A DNA stretch of 64,000 nucleotides from Sphingobium sp. KCTC 72723 (GTDB lineage Bacteria; Pseudomonadota; Alphaproteobacteria; Sphingomonadales; Sphingomonadaceae): positions 2,046,001 through 2,110,000 of the forward strand of contig NZ_CP060388.1 in NCBI RefSeq assembly GCF_014280435.1. Reading direction: 5' to 3'. The translations under genes and the position numbers were made by a program. Below are positions 18,390-27,005 of this stretch, piece by piece. Position 1 is the stretch's first letter; each line of letters begins with the position of its first letter. The notes below the pieces were generated by a model that saw only the letters and a program-made list of their open reading frames with translations, made no database searches and was not told the origin of the DNA.

Positions 18390-18612
18390 CACGCGGCAGT
18401 CCTATAGAGGGTGCATTGGGGCTGCACTGATCTGGATCAGCTTTTCATACTCGATCTATCGTTGATCGTGAATAAATGCCGGGCCGCCCCGTTCCATGCA
18501 GCGCGCGAATCTTTCAAATGGCTGACAACCCAGTTCAGTATTGTGACAACAGTAGCCAACTAAAAGAACATTATTCGGGAGCAGACCGCTTCCTCCGAGG
18601 AAAGTCAGGACG

Positions 18613-19554
18613 ATGTTCAGGAAGATGATGCTGGCGGGATTGATGACCGCGACGGTGCTTGGCGGCATTGCCCCGGCCTATGCCCAAAATATGGACAATG
18701 GCGGTGGCAATCGCGGCGAGCGCGCTGCACGGGGCGACGGTCAGCGCGGCGGTGACGGTCAGCGTGGCGGCCAATGGCGCGGCGATCGTCAGGCGCAACG
18801 CGGCGGGGAAAACGGAGCACGCTGGCAATCGCGTGGCGAAGTGCGCGCCGCAGCGCCCGTCGTGGCCCAACAGCGTCAGGAACAGCCGCGTCAGGAAAGG
18901 GTCCAGCAGCAGCAGGCAAGGCCCGACAGGCAGGACCGCCAATGGCGCGACGGTCGTGGTCAGGCGGTTGTAGGGCGGCAGGACACTATCCAGCAACAGG
19001 GCCGCAACGACGATCGCCGCAACTGGCAACAGGCCCAGCGTGATGATCGACGCGACGACCGCAGGGATGAACGGCGTAACGATCGGCGAGACGATCGTGT
19101 CGATAACCGCCGCGACGACCGGCGCTGGAACAACAATCGCGGTGCTGTGGGCAACGGCAACTGGAACAACAACGTCCGTACTGAAGGCAACTGGAACAAT
19201 GGTCGCCGCTATGATGACCGCACACGCTGGACCGACCAGCGGCGCTGGGACAATGGCTGGCGGCAGGACAACCGCTATAACTGGTCCAGCTATCGTGACC
19301 GCTACGGCGATCGTTACCGCATGGGCCGCTATGCCGCTCCGCGCGGGTGGGACTATGGCTATCGGCGCTTCTCGGTCGGCATCGTGCTGAGCAGCCTGCT
19401 CTATTCCAACAGCTATTGGCTGAGCGATCCCTATGCCTATCGCCTGCCACCGGCCTACGGCACGCTGCGTTGGGTACGCTATTATGACGATGCCATGCTG
19501 GTGGACATTCGTGACGGCTATGTCGTCGACGTGATCCACGATTTCTTTTGGTAA
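18613..19554 (+). CDS. RcnB-like periplasmic protein with Arg/Asp repeat region
   Basis: A 313-residue exported protein. A signal peptide (MFRKMMLAGLMTATVLGGIAPAYA) is followed by a long low-complexity stretch rich in Gly, Arg and Gln, then RDDRR-type repeats (about 140-175) and Asn/Trp repeats (GNWNNN). The C-terminal 90 residues form the RcnB-like domain ending in RWVRYYDDAMLVDIRDGYVVDVIHDFFW-type sequence. E. coli RcnB tunes nickel and cobalt homeostasis, but sphingomonads carry several divergent copies and metal binding is not shown here. AGGA precedes the ATG and an intrinsic terminator follows. A second smaller family member is encoded at 20496. Confidence 0.8.
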   Translation: MFRKMMLAGLMTATVLGGIAPAYAQNMDNGGGNRGERAARGDGQRGGDGQRGGQWRGDRQAQRGGENGARWQSRGEVRAAAPVVAQQRQEQPRQERVQQQQARPDRQDRQWRDGRGQAVVGRQDTIQQQGRNDDRRNWQQAQRDDRRDDRRDERRNDRRDDRVDNRRDDRRWNNNRGAVGNGNWNNNVRTEGNWNNGRRYDDRTRWTDQRRWDNGWRQDNRYNWSSYRDRYGDRYRMGRYAAPRGWDYGYRRFSVGIVLSSLLYSNSYWLSDPYAYRLPPAYGTLRWVRYYDDAMLVDIRDGYVVDVIHDFFW

Positions 19555-19593
19555 AGAACGCAGCTCCCTGAACTGGCCTTCAGGAGTGACTGG

Positions 19594-19623
19594 CCCCGGC
19601 GCAGCGATGCGCCGGGGTCTTTT
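19594..19623 (+). terminator. Intrinsic terminator after the RcnB-like gene
   Basis: A 10-bp perfect stem (CCCCGGCGCA and complement) with a GCGA tetraloop is followed by TCTTTT, 40 nt past the stop codon. It ends about 33 bp before the next start codon. Confidence 0.85.
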
Positions 19624-19656
19624 CATGACATATGCCATTGTGGCAGGGAATGAGCG

Positions 19657-20334
19657 ATGACGGACGAACTTGATGATGGCGGCACATCTTCCTCCACGCG
19701 CGCGCAGGTCGGCGCGGCGGTGCGCGCGCGTCTGGACCGCAACCCGCTGGTCAGCCGCATCGACGCGCCGGGCCTGGACATCTATGGACGGCACGAATTT
19801 TTGAGCGCGCAGGAATGTGCCGGACTGCGCGCGCTGATCGACGCTGACGCCAAGCCATCGACCCTTTTTTCCGGCAGCGCGAATGCGGACTATCGCACGA
19901 GCCACAGCTGCAATCTCGATCGCTGGAATCCGCTGGTGGAAGCGGTCAGCGAGCGTATCGTCGCCCTGACCGGCCTGCCCGCCGATCATGGCGAAACCTT
20001 ACAGGGGCAACGCTATACCAGCGGGCAGGAATATAAGGTCCATTGCGACTATTTTCCCGTCACCGCCGATTATTGGCAGGCGATGCGCGCAAGCGGCGGG
20101 CAGCGGACATGGACCGCGATGATCTATCTTTCGCCGGTGGAAGCGGGCGGCGAAACCCATTTCCCCAATTGCGAATTCATGGTCCCCCCGGTCGAAGGCA
20201 TGATGCTGCTTTGGAACAATATGGACAGGGATGGCGCACCCAACGATCAAAGCCTGCACGCGGCCCGGCCGGTGGATCGCGGCACCAAATATGTCGTTAC
20301 CCAATGGTTTCGCGAACGGCGCTGGGTGCGATGA
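19657..20334 (+). CDS. Prolyl 4-hydroxylase-like 2-oxoglutarate/Fe(II) oxygenase
   Basis: A 225-residue oxygenase of the prolyl 4-hydroxylase alpha-subunit (P4Hc) family. The iron triad is complete: His 129 and Asp 131 (VHCDYF) and His 201 (SLHAARPV), with Lys 211 (GTKYVVTQWF) placed to bind 2-oxoglutarate. It lacks a signal peptide, so it should act in the cytosol. Bacterial homologues hydroxylate prolines in selected proteins or are uncharacterised; the target here is unknown. It stands alone between two terminated RcnB-like genes, followed by an 8-bp-stem hairpin (20335-20367) of uncertain meaning. Confidence 0.85.
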   Translation: MTDELDDGGTSSSTRAQVGAAVRARLDRNPLVSRIDAPGLDIYGRHEFLSAQECAGLRALIDADAKPSTLFSGSANADYRTSHSCNLDRWNPLVEAVSERIVALTGLPADHGETLQGQRYTSGQEYKVHCDYFPVTADYWQAMRASGGQRTWTAMIYLSPVEAGGETHFPNCEFMVPPVEGMMLLWNNMDRDGAPNDQSLHAARPVDRGTKYVVTQWFRERRWVR

Positions 20335-20442
20335 TATGTCGCACCCATTGTTACACATTGCGACATAAATGACTGAAAACTGGCAATCTCATTCCCGACT
20401 CGTTCAGGCGCGGGGGGCCATATCCTTATGTGTTGGCGACAG

Positions 20443-20467
20443 GGAACCAGTCCAGCCGGACCGGGTT
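20443..20467 (+). promoter_or_regulatory. EcfG-like promoter candidate for the second RcnB-like gene
   Basis: GGAAC, a 16-nt spacer and GGTT lie about 30 bp before the start codon at 20496. The general-stress sigma EcfG of alphaproteobacteria recognises GGAAC-N16/17-CGTT; the -10 part has one mismatch. This is inference from pattern only. Confidence 0.3.
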
Positions 20468-20495
20468 CATCGCCAGGCAGAATGGGAGACGAGAT

Positions 20496-20966
20496 ATGCG
20501 TAAACTGATTATCCTCGGCCTGCTGGCCGCCACTCTTGCGCCCAGCGTCGCTTCGGCCCAGTCGCTGGGTGAAGCCCGCCGCAGCGAACGGAACCTGCGC
20601 GAAGAACAGCGCGACCTGCGCCAGGCGCAACGCTATGGCGATCGCCGCGATGTGCGCGAACAGCGCCGCGACGTGCGCGACGCCCGTCAGGAAACTCGTG
20701 AGGACTGGCGCGATTATCGCCGCAGCCACCGGGACGTCTATCGCGGCGGCAACTGGCGCGCGCCGTTCCGCTACAGCCAGTGGAACGCCGGTGCGCAGCT
20801 TCGCCCCGCTTATTACAACTCGCGCTACTACATTGCTGATCCGCGCCGCTATCGCCTGCCAGGCGTAGGGGCCAACCAGCGCTGGGTTCGCCACTATAAC
20901 GACGTGCTGCTGGTCAATGTCCGCACCGGCCGCGTGATCCAGGCGCATCGCGGCTTCTTCTGGTAA
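20496..20966 (+). CDS. Small RcnB-like periplasmic protein
   Basis: A 156-residue exported protein with a clear signal peptide (MRKLIILGLLAATLAPSVASAQ). The middle is a highly charged helix of RR/RD/RE repeats (about 30-75), and the C-terminus is an RcnB-like domain ending QRWVRHYNDVLLVNVRTG and a final aromatic FFW. The ending closely parallels the larger protein at 18613-19554, so the two are paralogues. GGGAGACGAGAT precedes the ATG. The usual description is nickel/cobalt homeostasis protein, but no metal genes are near. A strong terminator follows. Confidence 0.8.
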   Translation: MRKLIILGLLAATLAPSVASAQSLGEARRSERNLREEQRDLRQAQRYGDRRDVREQRRDVRDARQETREDWRDYRRSHRDVYRGGNWRAPFRYSQWNAGAQLRPAYYNSRYYIADPRRYRLPGVGANQRWVRHYNDVLLVNVRTGRVIQAHRGFFW

Positions 20967-20988
20967 GCAACCGCTGATCGCATGAAGG

Positions 20989-21021
20989 AACGGCCCCGGA
21001 CCATCATGGTCCGGGGCCGTT
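20989..21021 (+). terminator. Intrinsic terminator after second RcnB-like gene
   Basis: A perfect 15-bp stem (AACGGCCCCGGACCA and complement) with a 3-nt loop lies 22 nt after the stop codon and runs into TTTCT. Being symmetrical it could also stop transcripts coming from lysS on the other strand, although that stop codon is 150 bp away. Confidence 0.85.
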
Positions 21022-21172
21022 TCTCTATTCCGCCCGCTTGGCCGCGCTGCCCGTTGCCGGGCAGGCGCGGCCGATGGCCCGCGCGAGGCGCGCCACCAGT
21101 CCGAAAGGGGGGTGGACCGATGCTCGAAACACACAAGCGGGCAAAAAGTTCCGCTCCGGCCTTATTATCTGG

Positions 21173-22789
21173 TCAGGCTGACATTGCCTGCGCGATCAGC
21201 TTGCGGCTGTTTTCCACGCCATAAAGCGCAATGAAGCTACCCATCCGCGGCCCCTGATCCGCACCCAGCAGCGTCTGATACAATGCCTTGAACCAGTCGC
21301 GCAGCTCGGCAAAGCCGAACGCTTCGTCGTTGCCGATGGCATAGACGATATTCTGGATATCTTCCGCCGACGCCCCTTCGGGCAGAGCGGCCAATTCTGT
21401 GTCGAGCCGCTGCAACGCCGCTGCTTCATTGGCGTCCGGCGCGCGGCGCCGAAGCGTGGGGGCCACGAAATCGCGATGATAGGCCAGCGCATGGCCGATC
21501 AGCGCGTCCAGTTCAGGATAGGTTTCCGCGTTCGCACCCTCGACATAATTTTGGAGGTAACTCCATACCTGATCGCGCGATGCTTCGCCCATCACGCCGA
21601 CCAGATTGAGCAGCAGACCGAATGTTACGGGCAATTTGCCTTCCGGCAGCTTGCCGTCATGGACATGATGCACCGGATTACCCAGTTGCTGTTCGATCGC
21701 CTGATTGGGATAGTTGACCCGGAACTGCCAATAATCGTCCACGGCGCGCGGAATGACGCCCATATGCAGTTGCTTGGCCTTTTTCGGCTCACGATAGGCG
21801 TAGAAGGCCAGACTTTCCTGCGGGCCATAGGTCAGCCATTGCTCCAGGCTGAGGCCATTGCCCTTGGACTTGGAGATTTTCTCGCCCTTTTCGTCGAGGA
21901 ACATCTCATAATTAAAGCCTTCGGGCGGGCGGCCACCCAGCGCGCGGCAGATTTTGGACGATTGCGTGACCGAATCGATCAGATCCTTGCCCGCCATTTC
22001 ATAATCGACGCCCAGCGCATACCAGCGCATGGCCCAGTCGACCTTCCATTGCAGCTTTGTCGCGCCCGAAAGGGCCGACATTTCGACCATCTCGCCCTCA
22101 TCTTCGAAGCGGATCATGCCTGTTTCGGCGTCGATCACTTCGACCGGCACTTGCAACACGATGCCGCTTTTGGGCGAAATCGGCAGGACGGGCGAATAGG
22201 TCGCCTGCCTTTCCTTGCGCAAGGTCGGCAGCATGATGTCCATGATCGCCTGATAGCGGCGCAGCACCTGACGCAGCGCTTCATCGAAGGCGCCTGCCTG
22301 ATAGCGCTCCGTCGCAGACACAAATTCATAATCGAAGCCGAAGCGGTCGAGAAATTCGCGCAGCATCGCATTGTTGTGATGCGCGAAACTTTCGAACTTG
22401 CCGAACGGGTCCGGCACCTGCGTCAACGGCTTGCCCAGATATTCCGTCAGCATCGCATGGTTGGGGACGTTTTCCGGCACCTTGCGCAGCCCGTCCATAT
22501 CGTCGCTGAATGCCACCAGCCGGGTGGGAATATCCGACAGGGCATGGAAAGCATTGCGCACCATGGTCGTGCGCAGCACCTCGTTGAACGTGCCGATATG
22601 CGGCAGGCCCGACGGGCCATAGCCGGTCTCGAACAGGATATAGCCCCCTTCGGCGGCGGCTTCGCCGCTGCTCAGGACAGGCTTGTCCGGTGCGCCGTTG
22701 GGGTAGCGCTTGAGCAGCTTGCGGGCTTCCTCATAGGGCCAGGACTTGGCCGCCAGCGCAGCGGTGCGGAGAATATCGGTGTCGGTCAT
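21173..22789 (-). CDS. lysS: Lysyl-tRNA synthetase, class I
   Basis: A class I lysyl-tRNA synthetase (538 residues), the archaeal-type enzyme that many alphaproteobacteria use in place of the class II LysS. It charges tRNA-Lys in the cytosol. The HIGH-type motif is GLPHIGTFNE (61-70) and the KMSKS-type motif is KISKSKG (304-310). The C-terminal half is the helical anticodon-binding part typical of this class. The gene is monocistronic on the minus strand. No second LysRS is visible here. Confidence 0.95.
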   Translation of the reverse strand: MTDTDILRTAALAAKSWPYEEARKLLKRYPNGAPDKPVLSSGEAAAEGGYILFETGYGPSGLPHIGTFNEVLRTTMVRNAFHALSDIPTRLVAFSDDMDGLRKVPENVPNHAMLTEYLGKPLTQVPDPFGKFESFAHHNNAMLREFLDRFGFDYEFVSATERYQAGAFDEALRQVLRRYQAIMDIMLPTLRKERQATYSPVLPISPKSGIVLQVPVEVIDAETGMIRFEDEGEMVEMSALSGATKLQWKVDWAMRWYALGVDYEMAGKDLIDSVTQSSKICRALGGRPPEGFNYEMFLDEKGEKISKSKGNGLSLEQWLTYGPQESLAFYAYREPKKAKQLHMGVIPRAVDDYWQFRVNYPNQAIEQQLGNPVHHVHDGKLPEGKLPVTFGLLLNLVGVMGEASRDQVWSYLQNYVEGANAETYPELDALIGHALAYHRDFVAPTLRRRAPDANEAAALQRLDTELAALPEGASAEDIQNIVYAIGNDEAFGFAELRDWFKALYQTLLGADQGPRMGSFIALYGVENSRKLIAQAMSA

Positions 22790-22844
22790 GCTTCCAGCCC
22801 CTAGCCGTCCGCCTGCCGAAAGGAAACGGCCTTTGACGGCAAAT

Positions 22845-22888
22845 CAGGGTTAAGAATCGCGTCCGCTTTTCAGATTTCATTAACCCTG
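22845..22888 (+). promoter_or_regulatory. Inverted CAGGGTTAA/TTAACCCTG pair upstream of PilZ gene
   Basis: A 9-bp arm and its exact complement are separated by 26 bp in the gap between lysS and the PilZ gene. Each arm contains TTAAC, the half-site of the cell-cycle regulator CtrA, and a GANTC methylation site (GAATC) lies between them. CtrA control of the PilZ gene is a guess; spacing is not the canonical TTAA-N7-TTAA. Confidence 0.35.
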
Positions 22889-22918
22889 TTGGCCGATAAT
22901 GCCGTTTCTGGAGGCACC

Positions 22919-23281
22919 ATGCATATCTTGCGCACCCGCGAACGCATCGTCGTCGACATCGCCATCGTTGTCACGACCGTGCTAGACAGCCTGGAAGGCA
23001 CGATCGTCGACCTGAGTGAAGGTGGGGCGCAGGTGACTGGCTGCACGCTGCCAGCCGGATCGCAATGTCAGATCGATCTGGACGGTCATGTCACGTTCGG
23101 CACGGTGCGCTGGTCCGAGGAGGACCGTATGGGCATCCGCTTCCCCTATGAGATCGGCGATGGACCGCTGTTCGAAAAACTGGAAATGGCGCGGGCCGCG
23201 CGCCACGCCCCCGCGGCCTTCCATGCGCGCCCGCGCGTGATGGCTACCGGCGGTGGCGGTTTCGGCCGCCGGACGAGCTGA
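22919..23281 (+). CDS. PilZ-domain c-di-GMP receptor protein
   Basis: A 120-residue single-domain PilZ protein. The N-terminal RxxxR signature is RTRER (about 5-9) and the second signature DLSEGGAQV (about 31-39) fits D/NxSxxG, so cyclic di-GMP binding is expected. The C-terminal 30 residues are a basic Ala/Arg/Gly tail. The ATG has GGAGG 6 nt upstream; an ATG-less extension upstream was discarded. In this group such proteins commonly adjust motility or exopolysaccharide output. The partner is not evident from neighbours. Confidence 0.85.
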   Translation: MHILRTRERIVVDIAIVVTTVLDSLEGTIVDLSEGGAQVTGCTLPAGSQCQIDLDGHVTFGTVRWSEEDRMGIRFPYEIGDGPLFEKLEMARAARHAPAAFHARPRVMATGGGGFGRRTS

Positions 23282-23322
23282 AACAGGTTTTCCTTTTGTT
23301 CCCACTCACCTAAGTCGGGTGC

Positions 23323-26076
23323 GTGATTGACCCCGCATCCCTGCCCGCACTCCACGCCAGCCATGGCGGCATCTGGCTGCGCGAGGATGGGCGAACCCGC
23401 GAACTGGCCAAGGGGCAGGCGATCGGGCGCGCCGCCGAAACGCCCTTGCTGCTGCTCAATGCGCCGCTTACCGGGCAGCGGCTGGGCTATCCCGATCTCA
23501 ACGGCCTCGACCTGCTGGAATTATGGGCCTTTCTGCACCCTGCCCGCTTTCTGGTGCCAACGCCCAAGGGACTGGCCACCGCGCTGGGCCTGCCCGTTCC
23601 CACCAGCGAAGTCGAAATCCCCGCTTTGCTGCAAAGCGCGGCGCAGGCGATGCTGGACCGGATGGGCGCACCGGAATGGCGGGAGCGGGAGGGTGGCTGG
23701 ACAGCGGCCCAATCGCTGCATCGGCTGCGCTGGCCCTGGGCGCCCATCATTGCCCCGCGAATCGCCAAGCCCAAAGAGGCCGAACGCTGGCTGTTTTCCA
23801 AATTGCCCGAATGGGAGGAAGCGCAACCCCGCCCCGCCCCGCGCACGGTGACGCTGGACGAAGGGCAGGTGTTGGCCCGGCTCGACGCGCTGACCGGCGT
23901 GGGGGCCGAACCCCGCCCCGGCCAGCGCGCCTATGCCGCCGCCGCGATCGGCGCGTTTCGCCCCCGCGCCCATCGCGACCAGCCCAACATGCTGCTGGCC
24001 GAAGCAGGGACGGGCATCGGCAAGACGTTGGGCTATCTCGCCCCCGCCTCGCTCTGGGCGGCTCAAGCACAAGGCACGGTGTGGGTTTCCACTTATACCA
24101 AGGCGCTGCAACGCCAGCTCGACCGCGAATCGCTGCGCCTGTTTCCCGATGCCGCCGTTGCGGCCAGCCGCGTGGTGGTGCGCAAGGGGCGGGAAAATTA
24201 TCTGTGCCTGCTCAACCTGGAGGATGCGTTGCAGGGCGGCTTTACCGGCCGCGCCGCGATATTGGCGCAACTGGTCGCGCGCTGGGCCGCGTTCAGCAAG
24301 GATGGCGACATGATCGGCGGCGACCTGCCCGGCTGGTTGCCCACCCTGTTCCGCCGCAACGGATCGACGGCGCTGACCGACCGGCGCGGCGAGTGCATTT
24401 ATGCCGGCTGCCCCCATTATCGCAAATGCTTCATCGAACGCACCGCGCGGGCATCCGCCGACGCGGACATCGTCATCGCCAACCATGCGCTGGTGATGAT
24501 CAACGCCGCGCGTGGGCGCGAAACCGGGCAGCGGCCGCAACGCATCGTCTTTGACGAAGGCCATCATCTGTTCGACGCCGCCGATTCGACATTCTCCGTC
24601 CTTCTGTCGGGTCAGGAAGCGATCGAGCTGCGCCGCTGGATCATGGGACCGGAGGGCGGATCGCGCGGGCGGCGGCGTGGCCTGTCTGCGCGCCTGTCGG
24701 ACCTGGCCAGTTACGATGCCGAAGGGGGCGAGGCGATTCGCGACGCCGCCGACGCGGCGCAAGCATTGCCTGCAGACGAGTGGCTGAAACGGGTCGTCGC
24801 GGGCGAACCGTTCGGCCCGGTCGAAGCAATGCTGGCCGCCGTGCGCGGCACCGTGTTCGCGCGCGCTGCCGATACAGGCGAAGCGGACGCAGGCTATGGC
24901 CTGGAAACCGAACTGGCCGAACCGGACGGGCCACTGGTGGAAGCAGCGCAGGAGGCCGCGCTGGCGCTCGACGCGCTGCTTCGCCCGCTCACCCGCCTGT
25001 CGCGGCGGCTGGAAGCCGTGATTGAGGATGCGCCCGACTGGCTGGACGGCGCGGCGCGGGCGCGGATCGAGGGGGCCGTGGCATCGCTGGGGTGGCGGCG
25101 CGACCTGATCGGCGCATGGCTGGCGCTGCTGGCGCGGATCGGCGGCCCGGCTGATCCCGACTATGTCGATTGGATGACGGTCGACCGGGTCGAGGGGCGC
25201 GAATATGATATCGGCATCCACCGCCACTGGCTGGACCCCAGCAGGCCATTGGCCGAAGCGGTGCTGAAACCCGCGCAGGGAGTGATCGTCACGTCCGCGA
25301 CGCTGAAAGGGGGCGGCGATTGGGGCAATGCGGAAAGCCGCAGCGGCGCGAGCCACCTGCCCCATGGTGCAGAACGGTTCGAGGCAAGCAGCCCGTTCGA
25401 TTATGCCGCCCGCGCCGAGGTGCTGATCGTCACCGACATCAAGCGGGGCGACATTGCCGCGCTGTCGGGTGCCTATGGCCGGTTGATCGAGGCGGCGGGC
25501 GGCGGCACTCTGGGGCTTTTTACCGCCATCCGCCGGTTGCGCAGCGTCCATGCCCGCATCGCCGACCGGCTGGCGCGCGGCGGCCTGCCGCTTTACGCGC
25601 AGCATGTCGACCCGATCGACACCGGCACGCTGGTCGATATTTTTCGCGACGATCCGCGCGCGTCGCTGCTCGGCACCGATGCCCTGCGCGACGGGGTGGA
25701 TGTGCCGGGCCATTCGCTGCGGCTGGTGGTGATGGAAGGGGTGCCATGGTCCAAGCCGACCGTGCTGCACGCCGCGCGACGACTGGCTGGCGGCGGCAAT
25801 GCCTATGATGACCGGCTGATCCGCGCGCGGCTGGCGCAGGCATTCGGGCGGCTCATTCGCCGGGCGGAGGACAAGGGCAGTTTCGTCATCCTGTCCGCCG
25901 CCATGCCCAGCCGCCTGCTCAGCGCCTTTCCCCCCGGCACGCCGATCCGCCGCCTGACGCTGGACGAAGCGATCATTGCGGTGAGCGTGCAGGCGCGTGC
26001 GCAAATACTTGGCGAAGCAGCCGCTTTGGGGCATCAGGGGGCCGAATCCGGCAGCGCCCGTCAGGAGAGAGAATGA
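23323..26076 (+). CDS. DinG/XPD-type Fe-S ATP-dependent DNA helicase
   Basis: A 917-residue superfamily 2 helicase of the DinG/XPD group. After an N-terminal extension of about 200 residues comes Walker A (AEAGTGIGKT, 226-235), the Fe-S domain with Cys 295, 358, 363 and 369 spaced as for a [4Fe-4S] cluster, and the DEGH Walker B box (411-414). The C-terminal helicase domain contains GVDVPGHSL and QAFGRLIRR motifs. It should unwind DNA 5' to 3', for example R-loops or damaged structures. The start is a GTG; no ATG exists before the conserved part. The last codons overlap the next gene as ATGA. Confidence 0.9.
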   Translation: MIDPASLPALHASHGGIWLREDGRTRELAKGQAIGRAAETPLLLLNAPLTGQRLGYPDLNGLDLLELWAFLHPARFLVPTPKGLATALGLPVPTSEVEIPALLQSAAQAMLDRMGAPEWREREGGWTAAQSLHRLRWPWAPIIAPRIAKPKEAERWLFSKLPEWEEAQPRPAPRTVTLDEGQVLARLDALTGVGAEPRPGQRAYAAAAIGAFRPRAHRDQPNMLLAEAGTGIGKTLGYLAPASLWAAQAQGTVWVSTYTKALQRQLDRESLRLFPDAAVAASRVVVRKGRENYLCLLNLEDALQGGFTGRAAILAQLVARWAAFSKDGDMIGGDLPGWLPTLFRRNGSTALTDRRGECIYAGCPHYRKCFIERTARASADADIVIANHALVMINAARGRETGQRPQRIVFDEGHHLFDAADSTFSVLLSGQEAIELRRWIMGPEGGSRGRRRGLSARLSDLASYDAEGGEAIRDAADAAQALPADEWLKRVVAGEPFGPVEAMLAAVRGTVFARAADTGEADAGYGLETELAEPDGPLVEAAQEAALALDALLRPLTRLSRRLEAVIEDAPDWLDGAARARIEGAVASLGWRRDLIGAWLALLARIGGPADPDYVDWMTVDRVEGREYDIGIHRHWLDPSRPLAEAVLKPAQGVIVTSATLKGGGDWGNAESRSGASHLPHGAERFEASSPFDYAARAEVLIVTDIKRGDIAALSGAYGRLIEAAGGGTLGLFTAIRRLRSVHARIADRLARGGLPLYAQHVDPIDTGTLVDIFRDDPRASLLGTDALRDGVDVPGHSLRLVVMEGVPWSKPTVLHAARRLAGGGNAYDDRLIRARLAQAFGRLIRRAEDKGSFVILSAAMPSRLLSAFPPGTPIRRLTLDEAIIAVSVQARAQILGEAAALGHQGAESGSARQERE

Positions 26077-26615
26077 AGCGGCTGACCCTGTTGCGCCACG
26101 CCAAGTCCGACTGGGACGATCCGGTGGCTCGCGACTTCGACCGCCCGCTCAACCGACGGGGGGAAAAAGCAGCGCTGTTGATGGGCCAGTTCGCCCGCAC
26201 CCGCGCCATGGCGTTCGACATGCTGGTCGCGTCCCCCGCCGTGCGGGTGGTGCAGACATTGGAGACATTCTTCACCGGCTATGGTCAGGTGTTGGACGCC
26301 CATTGGGACCGGCGCATCTATCTGGCATCCTCCCCAATCTTGTTCGACGTGGTGCGCGAGCTTCCCGACAGCGCGGACAGCGTGCTGCTGACCGGACATA
26401 ATCCGGGGATGGAGGAACTGATCCTCGACCTGGTGGCCGATAATGGTGCCAGCCCGCTGCGCGAGGATGTGGAGGTCAAATTCCCGACCGCCAGCATCGC
26501 GGTGCTGGACCTGGCGATCGACACTTGGGCGCAGGCGCGGGACAATGTGGCGACGCTGGCCAGCTTCACCCGCCCGCGCGACCTGGACCCGGCACTGGGT
26601 CCGGGTGCGCGCTAG
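26073..26615 (+). CDS. SixA-like histidine phosphatase
   Basis: A 180-residue member of the histidine phosphatase superfamily. The catalytic RH motif is LTLLRHAKSDW (Arg 8, His 9) and a second conserved His follows in LLTGHNPGMEEL. The sequence is of the SixA type, which removes phosphate from phospho-histidine domains of signalling proteins; the substrate here is unknown. The gene overlaps the helicase by 4 bp (ATGA), so they are coupled. It converges on the merR gene with a 4-bp tail overlap. Confidence 0.85.
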   Translation: MKRLTLLRHAKSDWDDPVARDFDRPLNRRGEKAALLMGQFARTRAMAFDMLVASPAVRVVQTLETFFTGYGQVLDAHWDRRIYLASSPILFDVVRELPDSADSVLLTGHNPGMEELILDLVADNGASPLREDVEVKFPTASIAVLDLAIDTWAQARDNVATLASFTRPRDLDPALGPGAR

Positions 26616-26950
26616 AGTTTCAGCGCACTTGCCAGTTCCGCCCGTATCTTCTCCAGCCGGGCGATCAAACCCCTGTCATCCGTTTGGATAACGGGGCGAT
26701 CCCCGACTCCGTCGGCTTCACCCAATGCCTTTTGCGCGCCCTTGACCGTGAACCCCTCGACATTGAGCAGCGCATGGATACGCCGGGCCAGCGCGACGTC
26801 GGCGGGGCGGTAATAGCGGCGATTGCCGGACCGTTGCAGCGGCCGAAGCTGGGGAAAGCGCGTTTCCCAATAGCGCAGGATATGCTGGGGCAAGGCAAGT
26901 TCGTCAGCCAGTTCGCTGATCGTCAGTAATGCACCCTCCGCCTTTTTCAT
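26612..26950 (-). CDS. MerR-family transcriptional regulator
   Basis: A 112-residue MerR-type regulator with an N-terminal winged helix (TISELADELALPQHILRYWETRFPQLRPL, beginning about residue 9) and the second helix pair NRRYYRPADVALARRIHALL. The C-terminal helix is short, with no cysteine cluster or drug-binding domain, like the MerR protein that follows ihfA in many alphaproteobacteria. Here no ihfA precedes it. The ATG at 26950 puts the HTH close to the N-terminus; an upstream in-frame ATG ten codons earlier is less likely. Target genes are not evident. Confidence 0.88.
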   Translation of the reverse strand: MKKAEGALLTISELADELALPQHILRYWETRFPQLRPLQRSGNRRYYRPADVALARRIHALLNVEGFTVKGAQKALGEADGVGDRPVIQTDDRGLIARLEKIRAELASALKL

Positions 26951-27005
26951 GACGGCGATGTTGCACCCTAAGACCGGCAAACGTCAACCTTGGTAAATTT
27001 TGCGG

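Noticed and set aside
18571..19989. Long minus-strand frame opposite the larger RcnB-like gene
   Set aside because: It is an antisense shadow created by the Arg/Asp/Asn repeats (seen as Ile/Val/Pro/Ala runs); no ribosome binding site or domain, and the plus-strand protein has a signal peptide and a family domain.
21040..21072. Strong GC-rich hairpin between the small RcnB-like gene and lysS
   Set aside because: No T run on either strand and a bulged stem; chance is likely in GC-rich sequence, so not called a terminator.
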